From positions 101,784,048 to 101,848,047 of the forward strand of contig CM072884.1 of assembly GCA_037013685.1 (NCBI GenBank): DNA of 64,000 bases. Direction: 5' to 3'. Below, one piece after another: positions 1 to 11,200 of the stretch (within the stretch, counting starts at the first letter, position 1; every line of letters starts with the position of its first letter). A program made the translations under genes and the position numbers. Source of the stretch: Acridotheres tristis (lineage: Eukaryota; Chordata; Aves; Passeriformes; Sturnidae). The notes beneath the pieces are model-generated. The model saw nothing but the letters and a program-made list of their open reading frames with translations. It searched no databases and had not been told where the DNA came from.

Positions 1-1500
1 AATATGACTATTGAGTTCAAGGAATTCTTGAGTCTCTTTTACTTAGTGTATGAATGTCTTTAACACAAGCATTGCCAAACCTGCCTCATTCAGAAAAAGG
101 AATTCACAGGTAAGGGGCTTTTAATTTTAGCTTTCAGGGAATACAAGGAGCTGGCAACCAAAATGGCAACAGATGGGAAACCTGTTGTGTCTGCTCAGGA
201 AGAACATTCAAAGGCCTTGGGACATCCTTAAATCTCAGCAATGCTAATGAGCTTTCAGTTACATTTTGGAATATGTGACCACCTGAAAACAGTTGGCTAA
301 AAAAACCCCAAGCAAACTGTGTAGAAAATGAATGGTATTTTAAGGTAATTTCCCCTCTACTAGCAACTGTTTCTTCAGGATGAGAAAACAGATTTTCAAA
401 TAGAAAATAGCTGGAACAGTTTTGCCTGTATGTTTCTGCAGCTGGGCAGCAGCAGATGTGCTGGGTGGAGAATGCTCTGGGCAGCCCGTGAAAGTTGGGC
501 AGATACCACATTCCAACAGCCACTTACTGTCGCATCCCTTGGTCAAACTGGAAGGCTTTCATCCTCACCTCTCAATGCAGTGAAAACAATGCCAGTAATG
601 CCAAGGAGGACTCAAAATAAATTACTCTGATCTGTAACCAAGCTCTCCTGACAGAGAACAGTCTGTCAGTAGCCTCATCTGTCTCGCTCCCAAATCCTGT
701 CACTCTGGAAGGAGCCTGCCTTCTCTCAGTTGGGTACCTGCTGATGTTAGACAGCAGTCCAGTTCTCCCTGCATCCTTGTGCTCTTCATAGCCGTGTTTC
801 AGTGTCTGGCCTGTCCTTCCTGTAAAACCTTTGGAAATCCTGTGAAAACTGCAAGATGACAGCCCTTACCACAGGGGCCGTTGGCGCTTAAAAATGTCAC
901 TAAATTCGTCACCACCCCACTTCCATTTGTTCAACTTTCTAGAACACCACCATGGTGAAGGGAGGCCTCAGTATGTATTTTTGCTGTTTCTTGTCTTCCT
1001 TTATTTATCCACAAATTTCTCACAGTCCTATGCATTTTGTACCACACTGATTCTTGCTGTCATTTTTGAGGACTATCCACTGTGCCCTCAGGATCTTTTT
1101 TGTGAGTGGCAATCATTTATCACTGCACAGGTAATTAGGACTGTCCTCCCCTCCTCGGACACCACTCTGTGCTCATTGTTACAGTGTGTCCCTGTCATTT
1201 TGTCACTCAACTCTGTAACCATTAGGGTTAGCCAGCTTTCAGCCCGAGTATCCTGAACAACTTGGTGGGTCACCAAATTCCATCATTTCACTACTCATTC
1301 CCTTTTCCTGGAAACAGCCTGAAAAGGCTGCAGAAAGAATCCTTCCAGTAGAGGAAACGTGTAGGAAAGTGGAGAATTTCTCAGTATATTCCTACTCTCA
1401 CTGTGCTCTCCTTCAGCGTCTCACCTCGTTGTAGCCAAGATGATCGGGGAAGCCTTTGGTGAAGGGCTCCACGAAAAGCCCCTCTAACACCTGCCCCATT
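1..1500. other. Upstream flank, no recognised gene
   Basis: This stretch contains only short open frames with no family I recognise, and no clear CR1, LTR or SINE. Base composition is ordinary until about 1,500, where it rises sharply in G+C. It may be intergenic or belong to an upstream gene outside the window; I cannot tell which. Confidence 0.5.
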
Positions 1501-1856
1501 GACCGAGCAGCTTTCAGCCCGTGCCCCGGGGCTGGAGCGGAGGCAGACACAGCCCCCACGGCCGTGCGGATCCTGCCCGCCCCCGGCCGGTTCCAGTGCC
1601 CCCTCGGCCCCAGGTGCCCCGACACCCTGGGGCTGTGAATATGGGCCCGGGGAGGGCCGGCTGGGCTCCGCAAGCAGAGACACGGGTTCCGAGGCCGGGC
1701 AGAGACAAGGGGAACAGCCGGGAACAGCCAGGAATAGCCGGGAGCAGCCGCTGCCCGTGGCAGGCGGGGTGGGCGCGGGGTGGGCTCGGCGCTGTCCCGG
1801 GCTCAGCGGTGCCCGTGTCCCTGTACCGGGGCCGACGGGCGCCAGAGGCAGCGCGG

Positions 1857-1988
1857 GGTCGATCCCTGTGGGGTCGGTCTCCGTGGAGTCGGTCCCTCTG
1901 GGGTAGGTCCCTGCAGTATCGGTCCCTCCGGGATCGGTCCCTGCGGGATCGGTCCCTGCAGGGTCTTTCCGCGGGGTCGGTCCCTGCG
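1857..1988. repeat. 15-bp minisatellite in the promoter
   Basis: About nine consecutive 15-bp units related to GATCGGTCCCTGCGG are readable in register, with one shortened unit near 1,960-1,972. The array ends about 175 bp before the start codon, inside the CpG island. Units differ at a few positions each, so it is not a recent homogenised array. Confidence 0.85.
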
Positions 1989-2011
1989 CCGCCCGCCCGC
2001 CCCGGCTCCGG

Positions 2012-2024
2012 GGTAATCATTAAC
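2012..2024. promoter_or_regulatory. HNF1-like binding site
   Basis: The 13 bases GGTAATCATTAAC match the palindromic HNF1 consensus GTTAATNATTAAC at every specified position but one. It is the only AT-rich patch in the core promoter, about 140 bp upstream of the ATG. HNF1 factors act in liver, gut and kidney epithelium, where OST-type transporters work. Binding is inferred from the motif only. Confidence 0.5.
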
Positions 2025-2164
2025 CGGGCCCTGTTGCCGGCACCGCGCCGCGCATCGCCGCCCGCACTCGCTCGGGACCGGCGGCCGGGCACGCACCGAC
2101 CCCGCCGCCCGTGCCAGCCCCGGCACCGCCAGGGCACCGCGCCGGGGCCGGCGGCGGCGCAGCC

Positions 2165-2243
2165 ATGGAGGGCGAGGCGAACGGGACTCTGCACACGTCC
2201 TGCGGCTCCAGCGAGCCGCCCTACGCGGAGGAGCTTCTCCAGA
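2165..2243 (+). CDS. OST-alpha-like exon 1
   Basis: Encodes residues 1-26 plus one base of codon 27, ending at a GTAAGC donor. It carries the hydrophilic N-terminal tail, which is expected to face outside and contains an NGT glycosylation sequon. This part is poorly conserved between family members, so the start rests on the Kozak context, the good donor and correct phase into exon 2. Confidence 0.85.
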
Positions 2244-5200
2244 GTAAGCGTGGGGCGGGAGGAGAGGGGGCTGCCCGCCGGACGCCCGGGAGCGGCTCCT
2301 GCCCGGCATCGCCCTCGGCACCCATCCGCGGCGGGATGGCGGGGGCTGGCCCGTCCCCCTGTCCCTGTCCCTGTCCTTCCTCCTGTCCCTGCCCATACTC
2401 CTGTCCCTGTCTCTGCCGTTCCATGCCCCTTCGCCGGTCTTCCCCGGCGAGGAAATCCCCGAGCAGAGGCCGGCATCCGCCTGTCCCGGCCGATCCTGCG
2501 CCTGTCTGGGGTCGATGTGGCTCCGGGCCAGGGCGAGAGCCCAGCACGGCCCCAGCCCGGGCCGCGGGTGTCGATGTCACCGAACGGGGCCGCCCGGCAC
2601 CTGCGGAGCCGAGCGCTGAACCGGCCCGTGGAGCTGCGCCGGGTCTCCGGCTCCGTCCGGTGAGATTTAAGGAGTGGAGATGTCCGCTGAGACGTGCAGT
2701 GCCCCGCCTGCAGCCAAGTCTGCAAGTGCTGGGGTTTTCTGAAGCAGGTTAGGTTAAAGAGGCTGGGGCAGAGGCTCTGCTTTGCCTTCAGATAGGCTGC
2801 GGGTCCGGCAGGAGTTAGTACTGATGATGAGCATGAACTTCTCCTAAATTAAACATGACTCCACTGCCGTGCCTTTTTCTGTCTCTGGAAACACATCCCT
2901 TGGGAGAAAATGCATTTCAAGCATCAGTTGTGGGTCAAAGTTGATATCCATACCCAGTGTCAATGGAGATATAAAACCTATCCCCTATGGGTAAATGTTG
3001 ATATCCATATGCAGCTTTAAGGCAGAAGTAAAAATAATTTTGGTGAAGACATCAAGTTTTATCTCAGGCTAGGTATATCAGGGAATATATATTTACTTTC
3101 CTTACATTGTTCGTGTGCCCTACAAAATTTCACTGAGCTTCTAGTAAGTTTGCCTCCCTAAGGAAGTTACATGTAGCATGCCTATGAACATATGATGGAA
3201 GCAGAGAACAAATACTGAGTGAATACATGTTTGCTAGTAGCCTGCCTGGAAAAATTCCCAGATTATACGTTTATTTCTGCTACATATTTACATTCAGCTA
3301 AGGATATTTGTCCTGGAACTCCCCTTTTCTGAAAGGGACTATGGCATAATGCTTTGAGAAGGTGAAGGCGTATTGTTCCCGCCTACTGTCTGTGGATCCT
3401 GGAAAGATTTAGTCATGAACTTCAGTATTTGAATGGTTCTGTGGAGTCAGTGGTCTGCCTGTGCAACTAAGGATGAGTGCAAGTATTTGCAGGAGTGGGG
3501 CAAAGAAGCCCCTCAGAGATGGTGTTATTACATGAATGTCTGAAAAGCTTATGAAATAAATCAGAACTGTCTGCTTTCTTTTCTCTCTCTGCAGGCCTTG
3601 ACCTAGCAGGGAGATTTCTCTTTGCAACCTTGACTCTGATGGCACTCATTGCCATTCTGGTGTTTATAGAGGAAGCAGTCTACATCTACAAGAAAATCCC
3701 CTCCTCCAAAAGATCAATCATAATTTGGATTAATGCTGCAGCTCCAGTAAGTTAACACGGAAACAAGATAAAATTCAATGTTGAAAATAGGGTTTCCCCG
3801 AAAATCCACAGGAGCCACATGAGCTTTATCTCTGCCCTTCATACAACCTTCCTCCCTTTTCTCTTTAGGTGATCTCTACTACTTCATGCATTGGCATGTG
3901 GATTCCTCGTTCAGCAATGTTTACAGATTTCACAGCAGGAATGTGAGTATTCTGTTTGTTTCTAGGTGTTGCTCCAAACTCTGAATTTCTTCCCTTTAAA
4001 CATCTGCTGCTCTTGGTAACACAATTGTTCTGTAAATTTAACAATTCAGTAACTTTTTTCTATGAGTTGAAATCTCTTGGCAGCTCTTTCCTGGGAGGTG
4101 GAAAATGCTGAAACAGTTCCCAGTGCTACAGTGCCCTTGTGTGGGAACATCAGTATGAAGGATCTGTGAGTCGCATGTAACTGATTCCTTGGATTGACAG
4201 TCTCTTTGGAGCAGGAGTCTGTCTTTCCTCTCTCTGCATGTCATATGGAATGAGAGTCTGGCCTGTGACTTCTTCCCTGCACTTTTACAAATGAGGAGCC
4301 ATGGAGGTCTATTATTAATGGTGCCAAGTGAGCCCCCGATGAGTATATCAATGTAAAAACGTTCCACAGTTGTCCTGATGAAAGCACTTTATGTGTGAGC
4401 ATGACAGCTGTAGCATGCACAGAGAAGAAGTGAGAAATGTGGTCCCTGCTTTCTGGAGGTGATGGCACAGCCCTGGTGGGCAGGATCAAGAAGGGACCTG
4501 AGTACTCCACATCTGGAGATGAGTAAAAGAGTAAAAGAGGAGGGACAACACAGTAGTAGGGAATACTGTTGGCATGTGTGCAGGTAGTGCAGATTGCCAG
4601 AAACTTTCAACAATCTAGTCCTGTGGCACTTCAAGCATGTTTAAATTCCCTCTTCTCCCTTGCCCAAGCTGCAAGCAGTGCAGCAGAGGACCTCTTTTAT
4701 TGATTTGATTTGATTTCCACGATTTGCTTTCTTTTTATTGATTTATTGATTTGATTTCCATGTTTGTTGCCATTATCTGTAGTTCCTGGGTAGGGTTGAG
4801 AATGTGCAGCATGGGAATGAGGGAGAGGTGGGGTTGCAGCAATCGGTGCTTTGTCTGCAGAGGAACCACACCCTGCCTGGGCCAGCACATTCAATGATAG
4901 CTATTTATATGAACCTAGCCATGTTTGTTGGTTGAAAGCCATGTCTGAGGAGGAAGAGGACTTGTTCTAAAAAGTTCTGACTAGTCAGAACTAGATAACT
5001 TGTGGAAAAATACAGCCAGAATGACTGGGGCCAGGAAAGCCTGTGCTCTAATACCAACTCTGCCACCAGCCACCAGAGTGGCTTTGGGCGATTCCACACC
5101 CGCTCTGTGCCTCAGTTTATTCCTCTTTCAGTGAGGTTAGGGCAGTTCTGCTCCTCCAAGGTGATGGAAAGCAGAAGGCCTCTCAAAGATAGAGCTAGAA

Positions 5201-8200
5201 TTTTGTTGATTGCAAAGCATAAGGTGTAGAAAGCCTGTACACAAGGCGGCACTGGCCTGCACAGGCATATGAGACACACAGGCAAGTTTAAGCTGGAATT
5301 CTCTTCCTCTCCTAGATTTTTTGCCATAGTTATCCACAAGTTCCTGATGATGATGATTAAAGAGTGTGGAGGCCAGAGGGTGCTCCTCAGACGGTTTGAA
5401 AATGGTCACTTCACCATCAGCACCGGCCCCTGCTGCTGCTGCTGCCTCTGCCTCCCTCGTGTGCCCATCACCAGGTGAGCCTCCCCTTGAACACTGCCCA
5501 GCTTCAAAACGGCTGCTGGAATTCAGCCAGCTTGGCAGGGCCAGGATTACAGTAAACCTTCCCAAAAGTCAGTCTCAGGTCATCTCAAGCTGTCTCTTTT
5601 AAACAGTTATCATCTCTTTGGGGCTGTACACCACCAGTAATTTATTTAATTTCTATAACGCAGAGGTGTGTGGGAGGAGAAATTTCTACTCTAGAAAACC
5701 TAACAATTGACATTTCGGTTTCTTTTCATTCCAGAAGGGAACAAATGTCTTGACTTTGGGTATTTTTCACAAGCAGAATTGTCAAATGAAGGCTCCCTCG
5801 ATAGAAAATTTCTCTCACTTAGATAAAATGGAAATGTTTCCTTCTGATTTTTACTTTAAAACTACTTGAGATTAAAATAATTTTTAAAACAAAAAGTAGA
5901 CGTAATTCTTGTAAAGCTTTGTTCTCAATGAAATGGCATTGTCTGGTGAGGCAAAAGCAGATGTTTTCTCTTTCTAAACTTAGTATTAAAGCATCTTTGA
6001 GAAGTGGGTAAGGATGGTGACCTGCAGGACCCAAAGTACTGTAACATCAACCTGTCCTTTGAGCACTGCCTGGTAGAGCTCGTCCTCTGGTTAGTGTCAT
6101 CCTGTCACTCCACAGCCTGGAAGCCTCGTGTATTTCCCTGAGCTTTCCTGCTGGCATAGAGCATGAGATTGTTTCTCTCCTTGTAAGCAAAATCTGAGGG
6201 ACTGAACATATCAAAAGAGAGTTTTCTATGAGGATATGGACTTTAGTGTCAGAGGGACCTAGAGGACTTTATGATCTATGTAAAGGAAGCAACAAAAAGA
6301 ACACAGCATAGTGGTTTCTGATGCATTTTCAAAAATTCTAATTTTTTATTATAATAATTTCTCCTTAAACTGCCCTTTGGTATTAGAATCTAAACTTTGT
6401 TCCATAATTTTATTTTAATAGAGCAACACTAAATATTTACATGGAGGGAGTACCAAGAAAAAGAGGTAGTAAACCAATAAAAAATGTACCTTTTTGGTTT
6501 TTTTCTTCCTATGCCTATCACCCTCTCTATAGCTGGGAGCTTGGGAGAGGATCCTCTACTATGCCTTCTGTTGTTCAGCCCAGTGGCAATTTATGCAGGA
6601 TAATGTCAGCTAATATGGATTCATTTCAGGAGCTAGACAGTGCCTACTACAGCTGGCAGGAGGGACAGCTGTCTGGTAAAAAAAAAAAAATAATAATTTT
6701 TGCTCTGCAGAGAGCTTAGGCCTCCTTTTACACTGTCTGTACCACTGGGAAACCCATCTGCTATATGCTTCTAGCCTCTGGCCTTTTCCCATTGCAGGGT
6801 ACCTTTAAAAAATATATATATATTGGCAAGCTATATGAGAGAAAAGTCAGTTTCCCATTCCTTCTATAGATTTTTTATGGGGAAACAGGGAGCTACCCCA
6901 AGGGATTCATCAAAAAAAAAAAAGTATGTATCTGCAGTTCTGGGGAACAAGGTACAGATGAGGCAATGTAACAATCCATGCAATAGGGAGAGATGTGGCA
7001 GCAGAGGTCTGGTGATCAGTAAAGATGGGCCCATGTTAACAAGGGAAAAAACTCGTGGTATTGCAGTGACTGCACTGTTTGTCATCTGTATTATTCTTTA
7101 AAGCCCTCTGGAAATAATAAATCTTTGAAAAGGCACACATTAAGTGGCTGGCCCATTGCAGGTCTTTCCACATGTGTTTGTACTGTAGATAATCTTGTAA
7201 CCACAAGATTAGCTATTTTCATTGAGCAATTCCTGTAATTCCTGGTTCATGGCTATATCCTTTAGCACACTAAATGGCAGCCTGTTGTCTGTGAGACATC
7301 TCTGATGGCAGTGTCTAGGGCCCAGGGTGCTCCAGTGAAAACAACACCAAAAATATGGGAAATAATGCTCAGTAACAGACTAAAACATGAGGCAGCTGTA
7401 GCCGCTGCAGCTTCTCCTGTGAAAGCTGGAGGAGAGTTCAGGCCAGTCAGCTTTCATGTCCTCTGTTAGAAAGTTCATCTGCCCCTTTCCTGGTGGCCTT
7501 TAGTGCCAGGCTGTATTCTGGACTCACTTTATACTGACAGAAGTGAAGGAATCCTGAGTTGTCCTGCTGGCCTTGTGCAATTTACTGAGTGAGAGCCTTT
7601 TCCTTCCTTCTGTTACACCACAGAGGAGCAAACTCAGATGTTTACATGGTACTCTTCATGATGCACTGGAAAACCAGCAGTCCTTTCACCTAGGTCTCTG
7701 TGATTCCACACAGGAATCCACAGGATTAGGAAGTGGCTGGAACAGGCTGATTTGTCCAATTTAATGGGAGAACTGAAATAATAAGGCAACAAGGCAAGAG
7801 CAAATGGCATCACTGTTCAGAAACCGGTTATGCAGCTACTGTCTCCCTGGCTGGCTTCAGAGAAGAGAAAGACATCATGTTTTGCCCAGCTCTGGTTAGC
7901 AGTACTTGCTTGCAGAGCAGGAAAAAGACTATTTTTGTAGAGACTTTATTAAATAAACATTGGGATAATCTTGGAAATATTTTCTAATCCTGAAGCTGTT
8001 CCTCCCCAGATTTTAGCCACTGCTATAGGAGTGGAAATGTTTTGCAGTTGATAGTATCCAGAAAATGTTATTAAGGCTGCTAATACGATCTTGGCCTATC
8101 TAATTTATTTGTTGTTTATTTTTTTGGCCAGGAAAACCCTCTTTTGGCTGAAGCTGAGCACCTTTCAGTTTGCTGTCTTTCGGCCTGTGCTTGTATTTTT

Positions 8201-11200
8201 ATCAATAGTGCTTTGGACTAATGACAATTACACCCTATACAATGTAAGTAACTATTTTAATCAGAGAAGGTCCTCAAAATCCATAGGTTTCAGGGCTGAT
8301 GTAACTATCTTAGCCTGCAAATAAACTGTGAAATCTGGGAACACTTCCAAGTGAGTCCTTCCTGTATTCTTTTGAGACCAGAAGCATATAATTTCTGCTT
8401 TCCCTGACTCTCTTGGAAAGAAATTGGCATCAAGGAGGTTGGGCATCAGATTATGTTCCAATACATTTCCTAGATTGTACGGTTAGAATAGCAGGACTGC
8501 AAGTTGCCCTGTGGGATGTATCTGCCCTGTGTTTTGTAAGGAACAGCCTTACGAAACAAATGTATGTACTGGCATGTTAACAGGAAGCCTAATTCTATGT
8601 TTTTCAGCAAGTCATGGTGATTTTTATATCTGTGCAAAATGAAAGGATAGAACTGTACTTCTGCTTTGTGCCATGCAACTTGTAACCTGCAAGATGATGG
8701 AGAAATCTCTATCTGATAATAATTTGGCACCTCTTGGATAACTCAGACTAAAAGTAATATTTTTGTTGTTGTTTCATGGTATAAAATGAATGACCCATCT
8801 GAGATGTCAGGCTGAACACGCTCTCATGAGCTGTTCAGCATTGCCAGGTGCTGCTGGGGTCTCTGAAAAAGCACACACTCCATGGCTGGAAACTGCACCA
8901 TTGAGGAGTTGTCACTTGGCACCTCCCCAGGCTGAACACATCTCTGTGTTGGTGCCTGCAGGAGGAGAGCCTGTGCCCACACTCCCGTTGGTACTGGGCA
9001 GTTCCCCATGCAAAACTCAGCAACTGCTGCTGTAGCTTTCATGGAGACAGAAACAAGTATTATAACTTGTTCACAAGTTCTTCCTGGAAACAGTAAAGTT
9101 CTATAAGGTTGTGTGATTTACTTCTCAGCTGTCTCCCAAAGGACCTGCACTATGGATCAGCTGCTTGGTTGGTGCCCTCACCCTTTTTGCTCTGTGGGGA
9201 GTAGGAATCATGTTTCGAAAAGTTAGGATTCTCCTTAAGTGTAAGAACATTATCCCAAAGTTTGCTCTTTATCAGGTGAGAACTTTAATATTTCTGGTAA
9301 GAATTTCTCTTAACTGCTGATAATACTCTGCCTCTCTAGTTCTTGCTCCTTTGTTGAAAATTTATGGTATTTTTTCCCATTAAACACACTGTGCAAAGCC
9401 ATATTGTTACCTGATTAAAGGTGCATCCCTTTGAAGCCCTCTCCTTGGCTGCTGTTCAGTTTCACTTTGAGCCAATTTACCTCTAGTCCCTCAGGAGTGC
9501 TGGAGATGTGAAAGCCATGTAAAATCTATTTTAATCAGAAATCACAACAGCACTTTCTGTGGGGCTTGAAGGAAGCCTTGTATATGTGGTATCCTGAAAT
9601 GCAATATTGAAGGGCTGATGGGTACCTCAGAGAGGATATGTTGCATTGTGCAGGTGGCTGTTGTTTGAACTGTTTCAGCATTCCACAATATGCTGTTTTA
9701 ACACTATTTTTCTTGGCCATTCTGCACTTCAGAATTAGATAATAGTGAATCATTAAATAGTAAGGAACAGAACCACACAGGTTAGATTGAAAAGGCACAG
9801 GGACAAGGCCACCCTCTTCCACATCACTCTGAATAGAGTCCAGCAGAATCCAGGACATACATCGAGGCTGCTGCACTGAGGTTAGGTGAATTATTAAGCA
9901 CTTATAAAGGCAATAAACAGGATGGTCACACCTGCAAAGCTGTGTTGGGGTGAATTCAGGTTCAGGATGGCAAACTGTTGATGTGAGGGTTAAGACTCAG
10001 GCAGTTCCACCAGCAGCTACAGAGGCATTTGGATAACTCATGGCAGTGAAGGTTTGGCTCAGTGTAATGTGATGTGCAAGGGGTGGTTGCTGAACTGAAG
10101 CTGTGAAGAGTCCCTCATACCTTCTGGCAAAGAAGCCAGTCTCATATCATTTGGGGACACTACATCTCCCTGCTGTGGCAAAAAGAGGAGACAACAGGAA
10201 AAATGTGCTTTGAGTCTTTCTTCCATTAAGGAAGAACATAAGCCCATGGGTCAAATTAACTGTAATTTTTTAAACATTGTTACCAATTATTCAGAACTCA
10301 GTATTATTAGAAATCCCTGCTGGGAGGTCTGTGTATAATGTACCTCCCAAATGAAGGGCTGAGGAGAAATACTTTTCAAGTCCAGGATTAATATAATACT
10401 CCTATTCAGAACAATACCATCCTGACCTTAAGATGAATTCTGCAGAATGGCAGGCACCCTGCTGGTAGATGGGGAAAGGGAGGGCAAGCAAGGAGGAATG
10501 AGGCAAAAGAGGTTCTGTTATTAAAGCAGAATTGTTGTGTGAACTATAAACCCCTTTCTGGTAGCTAAGGCATTTTTTTTTTCACTTTCTGGTGCAGTTT
10601 ATTGTCATTCTGAACCACCTGCAGATCACTATTATCAACATGCTCGCTACACAAAAAATCATTCCCTGTGCTCCACCACTCTCCTCTACAGTAAGAGGAT
10701 CATGTAAGTTTTTTGGGGAAAGAATGTTCTTCATTTACTTATAAAAGTACCAGTTCAATGTATATAATGGCAGTCTCTGGTGTTTTCCCAAAATACAAAT
10801 TTCATGGTGTCACTAGCTCTTGGAGAATCTCATTTTTTAATTTAAAAACAAGAACAAAAGTTTTATAGCTGTCATGGTCACAGAGAACAACTTGATTATG
10901 AGAAGAGCTGGAATCAGAAATGAGAGGAAAAGAAATCAACCTGCATAGTAACTGTTAAATCTCTTGTGTTTGGATGCTTTTTGATGGACAATACTGGAAT
11001 TCTGTAACTGATGTCATTGCTGTGTGTGAGAGACATGGGGACAGGATGATAGAGTTTGTTCCTTTTGCACAGGTGAAAATTAATAAGCCAATTACTCATT
11101 TTTGGTCTTTTGGGGGCTTTTCTTTCTCTCCCTTTTTCTTTTTTTTGGCAGATATAGCCCATCAGCTACTCATTATGGAAATGTTTCTGATAACTGTAAT

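Larger units (their letters stand above)
1500..2700. promoter_or_regulatory. CpG island over OST-alpha-like exon 1
   Basis: About 1.2 kb of very G+C- and CpG-rich sequence, in contrast with the AT-rich flanks, surrounds the first coding exon at 2,165. No TATA box is evident close to the ATG, which fits a dispersed CpG-island promoter. The island contains a 15-bp minisatellite, one AT-rich HNF1-like site and, inside intron 1, a CCCTGT hexamer run. Long open frames across it on both strands are explained by scarcity of stop codons in G+C-rich DNA. Confidence 0.8.
3943..5315 (+). other. OST-alpha-like intron 3
   Basis: A 1,373-bp intron. It holds a T-rich duplicated stretch built from TTGATTTGATTT words at about 4,694-4,760 and an ancient MIR-like SINE at about 4,990-5,220, listed separately. 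Nothing else was recognised. Confidence 0.75.

Noticed and set aside
1514..2725. Long overlapping open frames on both strands (up to 403 and 380 codons) in the first CpG island
   Set aside because: They arise from low stop-codon density in G+C-rich DNA and from the in-frame 15-bp minisatellite; they have no family similarity and run through the verified exon 1 and intron 1.
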